Assembly: GCA_965653565.1 (NCBI GenBank)
Contig: CBFHAI010000091.1
Coordinates: forward strand, 1 to 8,774
From: JALCLA01 sp965653565
Lineage (GTDB): Bacteria > Pseudomonadota > Gammaproteobacteria > Xanthomonadales > Xanthomonadaceae
DNA: 8,774 bases
Direction: 5' to 3'
The notes under the pieces were generated by a model. It did no database searches. It saw only the letters and a program-made list of their open reading frames with translations, and was not told the DNA's origin. This document shows positions 1 through 6,118 of the stretch, piece after piece (within the stretch, counting starts at the first letter, position 1; each line of letters opens with the position of its first letter). The position numbers and the translations under genes were made by a program.

Positions 1-263
1 TCGGTCTCGCACTTGGCGTGGTGCTTGCGATGGATCGCGGCCCACTCCTTGGTGATCATGGAGGTGGTGAGCCAGGTCCAGAAGCGGAAGAAGTGCGCCA
101 GCACCGGGTGGAAATCCACGCCGCGATGCGCCTGGCTGCGATGAAGATAAAGCGTGACGGAAAAAATGGTGAGCTGGGTGACGATCAGAAAGTAGACGAT
201 CAAGGCACCCCAGCCGGCGCCGACCAGACCGCCGTCGAGCCAATCGAGAATCGAGGAAAGCAT
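1..263 (-). CDS. Fatty acid (acyl-CoA) desaturase, N-terminal part, cut by window edge
   Basis: This is the start of a membrane di-iron desaturase that inserts a double bond into fatty acyl chains and so adjusts membrane fluidity. 87 codons are visible on the minus strand; the rest lies left of position 1. The translation begins MLSSILDWLDGG and has a hydrophobic stretch at about residues 17-38 (ALIVYFLIVTQLTIFSVTLY). The first histidine box is HRSQAH (H-x4-H, about residues 42-47) and the second is HRKHH (H-x2-HH, about residues 79-83), both ligands of the di-iron centre. The third box is outside the window. The ATG at 263 is preceded by GGAG at 6 nt spacing. An in-frame ATG four codons upstream has no ribosome site. 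The gene is divergent from mutM. The family is certain from the two boxes; substrate (acyl-CoA or acyl-lipid) and double-bond position cannot be read here. Confidence 0.88.
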   Translation of the reverse strand, partial: MLSSILDWLDGGLVGAGWGALIVYFLIVTQLTIFSVTLYLHRSQAHRGVDFHPVLAHFFRFWTWLTTSMITKEWAAIHRKHHAKCET

Positions 264-447
264 CGCTAACTCCATGGGAACAAAGGCATGATGCCCGCGC
301 TCCCGGCGCGATACCATCCCTGCGCCTCGGTATGGAGCCGGCCCCGGCCGGATTCAAATGCGCGCCTGAGCGGCGCATTCAGTCCTCTCTTCACATCGCG
401 GCGATCACATCTCGCCAGATCGCATCGCTGATTACCCTCGCGCCGCC
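264..447. other. Divergent intergenic region between desaturase and mutM, with several inverted repeats
   Basis: This 184-base non-coding stretch must hold the promoters of two divergent genes. Inverted repeats visible in it are GGCAT-g-ATGCC at 285-295, ATACC/GGTAT arms at 311-315 and 329-333, CCGGCC-cc-GGCCGG at 338-351, and AATGCGC/GCGCATT at 357-379 with a 9-nt loop. None is followed by a clear T-run, so none reads as a strong intrinsic terminator. The small palindrome at 285-295 lies about 22 bp before the desaturase start and could be an operator. In GC-rich DNA such short repeats also arise by chance. No convincing -35/-10 pair was found in either direction. Confidence 0.4.
270..273 (-). 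promoter_or_regulatory. Ribosome binding site of the desaturase gene
   Basis: GGAG on the minus strand, 6 nt before the ATG at 263. It decides between this ATG and the in-frame ATG at 275, which overlaps the motif and has no purine-rich sequence in front of it. Confidence 0.6.
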
Positions 448-1260
448 ATGCCCGAATTGCCCGAAGTAGAAACCACCCGCCGCGGCATAGCGCCCTATGT
501 CGAAGGCCGGCGCGTGGTCGCAGCGACGCTGCGGCGCGCGAATCTGCGCTGGCCGATTCCGGCGGCGATCGTCGACGAGCTGCCCGGCCAGCGCATCGAA
601 ACCGTGCGCCGGCGCGCCAAATACCTGCTGCTCGACGCCCAGTCGGGCAGCGCCATCCTGCATCTGGGCATGTCCGGCAGCCTGCGCGTGCTGCCGGCGA
701 CCACGCCGGTGCAGCTGCACGATCACGTCGACCTGGCGCTCGATTCGGGCCGCGTCCTGCGCCTCACCGACCCGCGCCGTTTCGGCGCCCTGCTATGGCA
801 ACCGCGCGGCGAAACTCACGAATTGCTGCGAAATCTCGGGCCGGAGCCGCTGTCGGACGACTTCGACGGCGATCACCTGTTCGCGCGCAGCCGCGGCCGC
901 AAATCGCCGGTGAAGCACTTCCTGATGGATCAGGCGATCGTCGTGGGCGTCGGCAACATCTACGCCGCCGAAGCGCTGTTCCGCGCCGGCATCCACCCGG
1001 CGCGGCACGCCGGGCGCGTATCGCGGGAACGCTACGCGAGGCTGGCCGAGGCGGTGAAGGAGGTGCTCGCTTATTCGATCGAGCGCGGCGGCACCACCCT
1101 GCGCGATTTCATCAATCCGGACGGCGAGCCCGGCTATTTCGAGCAGGAATTGTTCGTGTACGGCCGCGGCGGCCAGCCCTGCAAAGTCTGCGGCACGACG
1201 CTGCGCGATGCCGAATGGGGCCAGCGCGCCACCGTTTACTGCCCGCGCTGTCAGCGCTGA
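448..1260 (+). CDS. mutM: Bifunctional formamidopyrimidine-DNA glycosylase / AP lyase (Fpg, MutM)
   Basis: MutM starts base-excision repair: it removes 8-oxoguanine and formamidopyrimidines from DNA and cleaves the resulting AP site by beta,delta-elimination. The protein is 270 residues, against 269 in E. coli. It starts with the invariant MPELPEVETTRRGI, giving catalytic Pro2 (Schiff-base nucleophile) and Glu3. Lys58 in RRRAKYLLL matches the conserved lysine. Met75, Arg110 and Phe112 (in DPRRFG) match the residues that fill the gap left by the flipped base. GVGNIYAAEALF (about 167-178, Asn170) is the helix-two-turn-helix signature. A C-terminal zinc finger has Cys245, Cys248, Cys265 and Cys268, with Arg260 in its loop. 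All key residues are present, so it should be active. No strong ribosome site precedes the ATG, but the start is fixed because the mature N-terminal proline is catalytic. It stands alone, with 113 bases before the next gene. Confidence 0.97.
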   Translation: MPELPEVETTRRGIAPYVEGRRVVAATLRRANLRWPIPAAIVDELPGQRIETVRRRAKYLLLDAQSGSAILHLGMSGSLRVLPATTPVQLHDHVDLALDSGRVLRLTDPRRFGALLWQPRGETHELLRNLGPEPLSDDFDGDHLFARSRGRKSPVKHFLMDQAIVVGVGNIYAAEALFRAGIHPARHAGRVSRERYARLAEAVKEVLAYSIERGGTTLRDFINPDGEPGYFEQELFVYGRGGQPCKVCGTTLRDAEWGQRATVYCPRCQR

Positions 1261-1288
1261 ACCCGCTGCGGGACGCCGCGCCGGACCG

Positions 1289-1344
1289 CGCAGGCTAAAA
1301 CACGCAGGCTAGAACGCGCAGGCTAGAACACGCAGGCTAGAATC
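1289..1344 (+). repeat. Four tandem 14-bp direct repeats upstream of the ECF sigma gene
   Basis: The units are CGCAGGCTAAAACA, CGCAGGCTAGAACG, CGCAGGCTAGAACA and CGCAGGCTAGAATC, directly adjacent with no spacer. The first ten bases differ at one position only. Three units contain CTAG, a tetranucleotide generally scarce in proteobacterial DNA. The array lies between the mutM stop (1260) and the TTG start of the sigma gene (1374). The last unit contains TAGAAT, a good match to a -10 box, and the earlier units carry weaker TAAAAC or TAGAAC versions. It may be a slippage-prone minisatellite, a multiplied promoter element, or a row of regulator sites; the sequence alone does not decide. Confidence 0.85.
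1338..1343 (+). promoter_or_regulatory. Candidate -10 box (TAGAAT) for the sigma-kinase operon
   Basis: TAGAAT matches TATAAT at five of six positions and lies 30 nt before the sigma gene start, at the end of the 14-bp repeat array. No TTGACA-like hexamer sits 16-18 nt upstream; that position falls inside the preceding repeat units. Transcription could depend on an activator, or the match could be accidental. Confidence 0.35.
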
Positions 1345-1362
1345 AGGCCGGGGCGGTTGCGC

Positions 1363-1367
1363 GGGGG
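1363..1367 (+). promoter_or_regulatory. Ribosome binding site supporting the TTG start of the ECF sigma gene
   Basis: GGGGG lies 6 nt before the TTG codon at 1374. No ATG or GTG in the same frame lies close upstream, and the protein's conserved region begins within a few residues of this codon. Confidence 0.5.
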
Positions 1368-1373
1368 TGCGGT

Positions 1374-1940
1374 TTGCACGACGAAGACATCACGCATTGG
1401 CTCAGTGCCGCGCAGGCCGGCGATCGCGATGCGCTCGACCGCGCGCTGGGCATTCTCTATCGCGAACTGCATTCGCTGGCGCGCCACGCGCTCGGCGGCA
1501 AGAAGGACGCCACGCTCGATACCACCGGCCTCGTCCACGAAGCCTGGCTGCGGCTGGTCGGGCAGACGCGCGCGAGCTATGTCGACCGTTCGCATTTCTT
1601 CGCCTATGCCGCCTCGGCGATGCGCAGCGTGGTGATCGATCACACCCGCCAGCGGCTGGCGCACAAGCGCGGCGGCGGCTGGCAGCGCGTGAGCCAGCTC
1701 GAAGAAATTCCCGGCACGGTGCGGCTCGACGAGGAATTGCTCGATCTCGACGACGCCCTTCGCCAGCTCGAAGCGGCCGAACCGCGCCTCGCGCAGTTGG
1801 TCGAGATGCGCTATTTCGGCGGCCTGGGCGAAACCGAGATCGCCGCCATCCAGCAGCGTTCCGAACGCAGCGTGCGGCGCGACTGGCAGAAGGCGCGATT
1901 GTTCCTGCTCGGCGCGCTGGAACCGCCCCCGGTCGCATAG
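1374..1940 (+). CDS. ECF-family RNA polymerase sigma factor (Sig-70_X6 / probable ECF43 group)
   Basis: This small alternative sigma factor (188 residues, TTG start) directs RNA polymerase to a special set of promoters. Region 2 spans about residues 8-95, with YRELHSLARHAL (29-40), LVHEAWLRL (53-61) and FFAYAASAMRSVVIDHTRQR (75-94), the core-binding and -10-recognition helices. A linker follows at about 96-122. Region 4 is about 125-181, with a helix-turn-helix in ETEIAAIQQRSERSVRRDW for the -35 element. The wording matches the subfamily usually found beside Ser/Thr kinases (Pfam Sigma70_ECF, TIGR02999). The kinase gene follows after 6 bp with no ribosome site of its own, so the two are one operon. 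No anti-sigma gene is adjacent. Region 2.2 has Thr50-Thr51 where most ECF factors have acidic residues. In Vibrio EcfP a Thr in region 2.2 is phosphorylated by PknT. The ECF assignment is firm; the ECF43 subgroup and phospho-control are inferred. Confidence 0.92.
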   Translation: MHDEDITHWLSAAQAGDRDALDRALGILYRELHSLARHALGGKKDATLDTTGLVHEAWLRLVGQTRASYVDRSHFFAYAASAMRSVVIDHTRQRLAHKRGGGWQRVSQLEEIPGTVRLDEELLDLDDALRQLEAAEPRLAQLVEMRYFGGLGETEIAAIQQRSERSVRRDWQKARLFLLGALEPPPVA

Positions 1941-1946
1941 CCGACG

Positions 1947-4754
1947 ATGGACGCGCAGCAGTGGGCCCGCTTGTCCGCGCAGCTCGATGACCTGCTCGAT
2001 CTGGACCCGGCCGCGCGTTCGCAGAAACTGCAAAGCCTGCACACCGCCGACCCCGCGCTCGCGCTCGAGTTGCAGCGCCTGCTCGAACTAGAACACGAGC
2101 GCAGCGATTTCCTGCAGGCGCCGCTGCATGCGCGGCTTGAGGAAACCGCCGAAGATGAAAGCGCCGCCGGCGATCGGATCGGCCCGTACCGCCTGCTGCG
2201 CATTCTCGGCGAGGGCGGCATGGGCACCGTATGGCTCGCCGAACGCTGCGATGGACTGTATCGGCGCGAAGTCGCGCTCAAGCGTTTGCGCGGCGCGGGC
2301 ACTGGCGCCGCGTTGCGCGCACGGTTCGCGCGCGAGCGGCAGATTCTCGCGCAACTGGCGCATCCGAACATCGCCAAACTGTTCGACGCCGGCATCGACG
2401 AGCGCGGCTTGCCGTATCTGGCGCTCGAATACATCGAAGGCGAAACGCTGATCGACTACGCGCAGCGCCGCGGCCTCGACGTGGTCGCGCGCATCCGGCT
2501 TTTCCTGCAGGTGTGCGAAGCGGTGGCCTATGCGCACAGCCGCCTGGTGGTGCATCGCGATCTGAAGCCTTCCAACATTCTGGTGACGGCCGCCGGCGAA
2601 GTGCGGCTGCTCGATTTCGGTATCGCAAAACTGCTCGACCGCGAAGCGACCACCGGCCAGACCGAGCTCACCCGTCTTGGCACCCGTGCCTACACGCTGC
2701 AATACGCAGCGCCCGAACAGATCCGCGGCGAAACGGTGAGCACGCAGACCGACGTCTATTCGCTCGGCGTGGTGCTCTACGAATTGCTGGCCGGGCAACG
2801 GCCTTATCGATTGCAGCGCGGCAGTGCGGCGGAACTCGAAGAAGCGATCCTGCAACACGAACCCAGGCGGCCGTCGCGCGTCGCGGCGCGCGCGGGCGAT
2901 CTGGGCAGCGGCGCGACGCATGCGACGCGCCAGCTGGCGCGCCGGCTGGCGGGCGATCTCGACAATATCGTGCTCAAGGCCCTGAACAAAGTGCCCGAGC
3001 AGCGCTACGCCTCGGTCGAAGCCTTCGCCAAGGATTTGCAGCGGCATCTCGAAGGCCGTCCGGTGAGTGCGCGCCCCGACCGGTTCGGTTATCGCGCAGG
3101 TAAGTTCCTGCGCCGCAACGCCGTCGCCGTCGGTCTCACCAGCGCCACGCTGGCGTTGTTGCTCGGCGCCGCCGCGATGCTGTTCTGGCAGGGCCGGCAC
3201 GCGCTCGCCGAAGCGCGCCGGGCGCAGGCGATTCAGGATTTCATGCTCGGCCTGTTCGAAAGTACCGATCCCAACATCGCGCGCCGCGGCGATATGCGCG
3301 TGGCCGAACTACTGCAGGACGGCGCCCAGCGTGCGCAGCGCGAACTGCACGAACAGCCGGCCGTGCTCGGCGAACTGCTGTTGACGATCGCCGGGCTGCA
3401 AAGCGGCTTCGGACGCTACGAGGAAGCATTGAAACTGGTCGACGCTTCGCCGCCGTCGAACGACGAAGCGCACAACCTGCGGCTGTCGATCGCCCGCGCG
3501 CGCGCGCTGCGCGGCCTGAGCCGGCTCGGCGAGTGTCTGTCCACCTTGCAACCGCTGCGCGACGCGGCGCTGAAACTCGAAGCCTCGTCGCCGCTGCTGG
3601 TGGCCGACTTCGAATCGATGCAGGGCCGTTGCCTGCGCATGAGCGGCGACAGCGCGGCGGCGCGCATCGCCTTCCAGCGTTCGTTCGACTTGCGCAGTGA
3701 CAATCGCGCGGCGACCACGCTGGTGGTCGAAAGCCTCACCGATCTGGGCGCGCTCGATGCTGATGCCGGCGAATATTCGCGCGCGGTCGAAAAAATGCGC
3801 GCCGCACTCGATCTGCTGCTGCGCGAACACGGTGCAAGGCACGAACTGGCGGTGAACCTGTGGCGCAGCATCGGCGCACTGGAACGCGATCGTGGCGATC
3901 CTGCCGCCGCCGAAGCGGGCTTTCGCAAAGCGATCGAGTTGGGCGACATGCTGTATCCGGACGGACATCCGTCGCTGGCCGAAGCGCGCCGGCAATTGGC
4001 CGCCACCTTCATCGACTACGGCCGTCTCGATGAAGCCGAACCGTTGCTAGACGCCGTGCTCGATTATCAGCGCCGCACGCTGGGCGCGTCGCATCCGGAT
4101 GTCGGCAGCACGCTCAACAGCCAGGCGATACTCGCCTGGCGGCGTGGCGATACCGCGACCGCCGTGGTGCTGCTCGAACAAGCCATCGCGCTGTGGCGCG
4201 CGGCGGAACTCGACGGCCGGCTGGCCAGCGGCCTGCACAATCTGGGCATGGTACTACTCGAAACCGGCCGCGCCGCACAGGCCGAACCGGCCCTGCTCGA
4301 AGCACTCGAACTGCGCGAAAAGGAATTCGGGCCCGACCAGGTGCCGGTCGCGATGACGTTGCGGCAACTCGGCGAAATGGCTATCGATGCGGGCCGTTAC
4401 GACGAGGCACAACCCTTGCTCGAACGCTCGTTGCGGATCGAGAACGATCGCCACGGTGCGCAACATCCGGAAACCTCGAGCGTGCATGTGTCGCTGGCGC
4501 GCCTGGATTACGCGCGAGGACGCATCGCGGACGCGGACGCGCGCGTCGATCAGGTGCTGTCGACGCTGACGTCGAGCGACAACGAACGCCGCCGAGTGCG
4601 GGCGATGGCGCGCCTGACGCTGGCGACCTCGCGCTGCGAATCCGGCGACATGAAGGCCGGCAGGGATGCGATCGTGAGCGCGCTCGACGAGGGTTTCGCC
4701 CCCGGCCAGATGCGCGTCGCGCACGAACGTGCCGCGCGCGCCTGCGGCAAATGA
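1947..4754 (+). CDS. Transmembrane Ser/Thr protein kinase with C-terminal TPR sensor domain
   Basis: A Hanks-type kinase of 935 residues, probably controlling the sigma factor just upstream. Residues 1-75 form a helical leader rich in Leu and Glu. The kinase domain is about 81-372: glycine loop GEGGMGTV (88-95), ATP-binding Lys112, helix-C Glu130, catalytic loop HRDLKPSN (203-210, Asp205), DFG (223-225), a Thr-rich activation segment (T235, T236, T239, T242, T246, T250) and APE (255-257). Every catalytic residue is present, and it is an RD kinase, usually switched on by activation-loop phosphorylation. A single membrane helix at about 391-414 should put the C-terminal half in the periplasm. 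From about residue 590 to 875 run about seven TPR units, several with the roughly 42-residue spacing and HPD/HPE motifs of kinesin-light-chain-like TPRs (GHPS 673, SHPDV 715, QHPET 839). The start lies 6 bp after the sigma stop, without a ribosome site, suggesting translational coupling. Signal and substrates are unknown. Confidence 0.93.
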   Translation: MDAQQWARLSAQLDDLLDLDPAARSQKLQSLHTADPALALELQRLLELEHERSDFLQAPLHARLEETAEDESAAGDRIGPYRLLRILGEGGMGTVWLAERCDGLYRREVALKRLRGAGTGAALRARFARERQILAQLAHPNIAKLFDAGIDERGLPYLALEYIEGETLIDYAQRRGLDVVARIRLFLQVCEAVAYAHSRLVVHRDLKPSNILVTAAGEVRLLDFGIAKLLDREATTGQTELTRLGTRAYTLQYAAPEQIRGETVSTQTDVYSLGVVLYELLAGQRPYRLQRGSAAELEEAILQHEPRRPSRVAARAGDLGSGATHATRQLARRLAGDLDNIVLKALNKVPEQRYASVEAFAKDLQRHLEGRPVSARPDRFGYRAGKFLRRNAVAVGLTSATLALLLGAAAMLFWQGRHALAEARRAQAIQDFMLGLFESTDPNIARRGDMRVAELLQDGAQRAQRELHEQPAVLGELLLTIAGLQSGFGRYEEALKLVDASPPSNDEAHNLRLSIARARALRGLSRLGECLSTLQPLRDAALKLEASSPLLVADFESMQGRCLRMSGDSAAARIAFQRSFDLRSDNRAATTLVVESLTDLGALDADAGEYSRAVEKMRAALDLLLREHGARHELAVNLWRSIGALERDRGDPAAAEAGFRKAIELGDMLYPDGHPSLAEARRQLAATFIDYGRLDEAEPLLDAVLDYQRRTLGASHPDVGSTLNSQAILAWRRGDTATAVVLLEQAIALWRAAELDGRLASGLHNLGMVLLETGRAAQAEPALLEALELREKEFGPDQVPVAMTLRQLGEMAIDAGRYDEAQPLLERSLRIENDRHGAQHPETSSVHVSLARLDYARGRIADADARVDQVLSTLTSSDNERRRVRAMARLTLATSRCESGDMKAGRDAIVSALDEGFAPGQMRVAHERAARACGK

Positions 4755-4773
4755 GCCGCTGAAGGGATGCTGT

Positions 4774-5274
4774 TCAACCGCCGACGGGACGCAACGCGAC
4801 GAAGCGGCCTTCCATCGTGGTCGTGATGTTGCCGCGCGCATCGCGCGCTTCGGCCACCAGCGTGGCGCGCGCCTTGCCGCGCGCGACGAAGGTCGCGACG
4901 AAAGCCTGCCAGGTCTGCGCCGGTTCCGGTGCCAGCATCGCGGTGACGCAAAGTTCGTCGTACAGCGGCTTCAGATAGGTCTGCCGCGAATCCTGCACAT
5001 AGACGTCCGCATCGAAACCGGCTTCGTTGAGCTTGAGCGTGCTCAGGCCCCAGCAGGCCAGCGTCATCAGGCTGGCGAGGCTGCCGCCGAAGGCCGAACC
5101 CTTGTCGTTGACGTTGAGCGCGAGCGGCGCGGCGAGTTGCAGCGTCTGGCCGTCGTAGCCGGCGATGCGCAATCCAAGTGCGCGCACCGGCGGCATCGAA
5201 TGCAGCCGGCGCTCGAGCAAGGCCACGCCGTCGCGCTGCGCAGTGGTGGGTGCAGCCACGATTTGTCCGTCCAC
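4774..5274 (-). CDS. YiiD_C-type hotdog-fold thioesterase
   Basis: A probable cytoplasmic acyl-thioester hydrolase of 166 residues. The conserved core reads MPPVRALGLRI (27-37), APLALNVNDKGSAFGGSLASL (49-69), WGLSTLKLNEAGFDADVYVQDS (75-96), TYLKPLYDEL (99-108) and a closing EGRFVALR (155-162). This matches the putative thioesterase domain that forms the C-terminal half of E. coli YiiD (Pfam YiiD_C, TIGR02447); here it stands alone, without an acetyltransferase domain. NxNDKGSAFGGS is the usual hotdog signature near the active site. I chose the GTG at 5274 because AAGGA precedes it at 9 nt. The open frame runs on to 5400, but that would overlap hemD and adds unconserved, basic sequence. It converges with the kinase (19 bp between stops) and diverges from hemD (54 bp). 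The physiological substrate is unknown. Confidence 0.85.
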   Translation of the reverse strand: MDGQIVAAPTTAQRDGVALLERRLHSMPPVRALGLRIAGYDGQTLQLAAPLALNVNDKGSAFGGSLASLMTLACWGLSTLKLNEAGFDADVYVQDSRQTYLKPLYDELCVTAMLAPEPAQTWQAFVATFVARGKARATLVAEARDARGNITTTMEGRFVALRPVGG

Positions 5275-5328
5275 GCTGATCCGTCCTTGGGGTCGATCGA
5301 AAAGAGAAGCCTCGCGTAAGCTTGAACG
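5275..5328. promoter_or_regulatory. Short divergent promoter region between thioesterase and hemD
   Basis: Only 54 bp separate the two divergent starts, so both promoters must lie here or inside the neighbouring genes. On the plus strand TAAGCT at 5317-5322 could be a -10 box, with a weak TCGATC at 5293-5298 as -35 (18-bp spacing). The hexamer would put transcription start at or next to the hemD ATG at 5329, so the hemD message may be leaderless; no ribosome site is seen there. No clear minus-strand promoter could be identified. Confidence 0.35.
5284..5288 (-). promoter_or_regulatory. Ribosome binding site deciding the GTG start of the thioesterase
   Basis: AAGGA on the minus strand, 9 nt before the GTG at 5274. 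It supports a start well inside the open frame and removes the overlap with hemD that the longest frame would create. Confidence 0.55.
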
Positions 5329-6117
5329 ATGACCGCGGTCGCCGTCTCTCCCTACTTGTCCGTATGGACCGTCGTATCGCTGCGTCCGGCATCGCAGCAA
5401 GCGGCGATGCGGCGTGCGATCGCGGCGCGCGGCGCAACGCCGCTGCTGCTCGCGGCATTGCGCTTGGCACCGGCGCCCGACACCGAGCAGGCCAAGCGCG
5501 CGTTACGCGATGCGCTGGGTTGCGATCGCGTGATCTTCACCAGCCCGGCCGCCGTCGAATTCGCACAGCGATTGCAGCCGCTCGCGATGCGTTGCAACCA
5601 GACGGCGATCGCCGTCGGCGACGGAACGGCGCGTGCGCTGACGCGCCTCGGCATCGAGGCGGTCGCGCCGCGGGCAGGCTCGATGCACAGCGAAGGCGTG
5701 CTGGCGCTCGATGAAGTCGCCGCAGCGCGCGGCCCGATCGGCGTCGTCACGGCGCCGGACGGCCGCGGCGCCATCATCGCGACGCTGCGCGAGCGCGGCG
5801 TCGAGGTACACATCGCCGAGGTCTATCGGCGCTTGCCGGCGACCTGGAATCGACGCCATTTCGCTGCGATCGCGAATAGCCGTCCGCCGCGCGCGGTGCT
5901 GGTCACCAGCGCCGAAGCACTGCGCTACGCACTGGCTGCAGTGCCCGAGCCGATTCGCACGATCCTGCTCGATTCGGTCGCCATCGCCAGCAGCGAACGA
6001 CTGGCCGAGGCCACCCGTGCCGCCGGCTTCGCCGCCACGCTCGTGGCCGCTTCGCCGGGCGTCGATGCGCTGCTCGATGCGCTCGCTGCGCATGCCAAGG
6101 CGGAGTCGATCCGGTAG
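5329..6117 (+). CDS. hemD: Uroporphyrinogen-III synthase (HemD)
   Basis: HemD closes hydroxymethylbilane to uroporphyrinogen III with inversion of ring D, the last shared step before heme, siroheme and cobalamin branch. The protein has 262 residues, close to the usual 240-270. It shows the two-lobed family pattern: WTVVSLRPA (13-21) as the first strand, VIFTSPAAVEFA (68-79), AVGDGTARALTRLGI (95-109), VVTAPDGRGAIIATLRERG (139-157), EVYRR (164-168) with the Tyr conserved near the active cleft, and LVTSAEAL (191-198). HemD sequences diverge widely, but the order of these motifs and the hemX and hemY genes downstream make the call safe. hemC, often just upstream in other gammaproteobacteria, is not here; a divergent thioesterase takes its place. 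The ATG has no ribosome site and lies next to a candidate -10 box. Confidence 0.92.
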   Translation: MTAVAVSPYLSVWTVVSLRPASQQAAMRRAIAARGATPLLLAALRLAPAPDTEQAKRALRDALGCDRVIFTSPAAVEFAQRLQPLAMRCNQTAIAVGDGTARALTRLGIEAVAPRAGSMHSEGVLALDEVAAARGPIGVVTAPDGRGAIIATLRERGVEVHIAEVYRRLPATWNRRHFAAIANSRPPRAVLVTSAEALRYALAAVPEPIRTILLDSVAIASSERLAEATRAAGFAATLVAASPGVDALLDALAAHAKAESIR

Positions 6118-6118
6118 C

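Noticed and set aside
18..269. Plus-strand open frame of 83 codons
   Set aside because: It lies opposite the desaturase, whose two histidine boxes are on the minus strand; its own translation is low-complexity and resembles no family.
1262..1272. Rho-independent terminator after mutM (CCCGC-t-GCGGG)
   Set aside because: The loop is too small, the stem short, and no T-run follows.
1289..1344. CRISPR array
   Set aside because: The 14-bp units are directly adjacent with no spacers and no cas genes are near, so this is a simple tandem repeat.
2088..3200. Long minus-strand open frame of 370 codons opposite the kinase
   Set aside because: It is antisense to the kinase catalytic domain. Long antisense frames are normal in GC-rich genes, and the translation has no domain-like pattern.
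5275..5400. N-terminal extension of the thioesterase to an ATG at 5400
   Set aside because: It would overlap the first 72 bases of hemD and adds a basic, unconserved segment; the GTG at 5274 has a good ribosome site.
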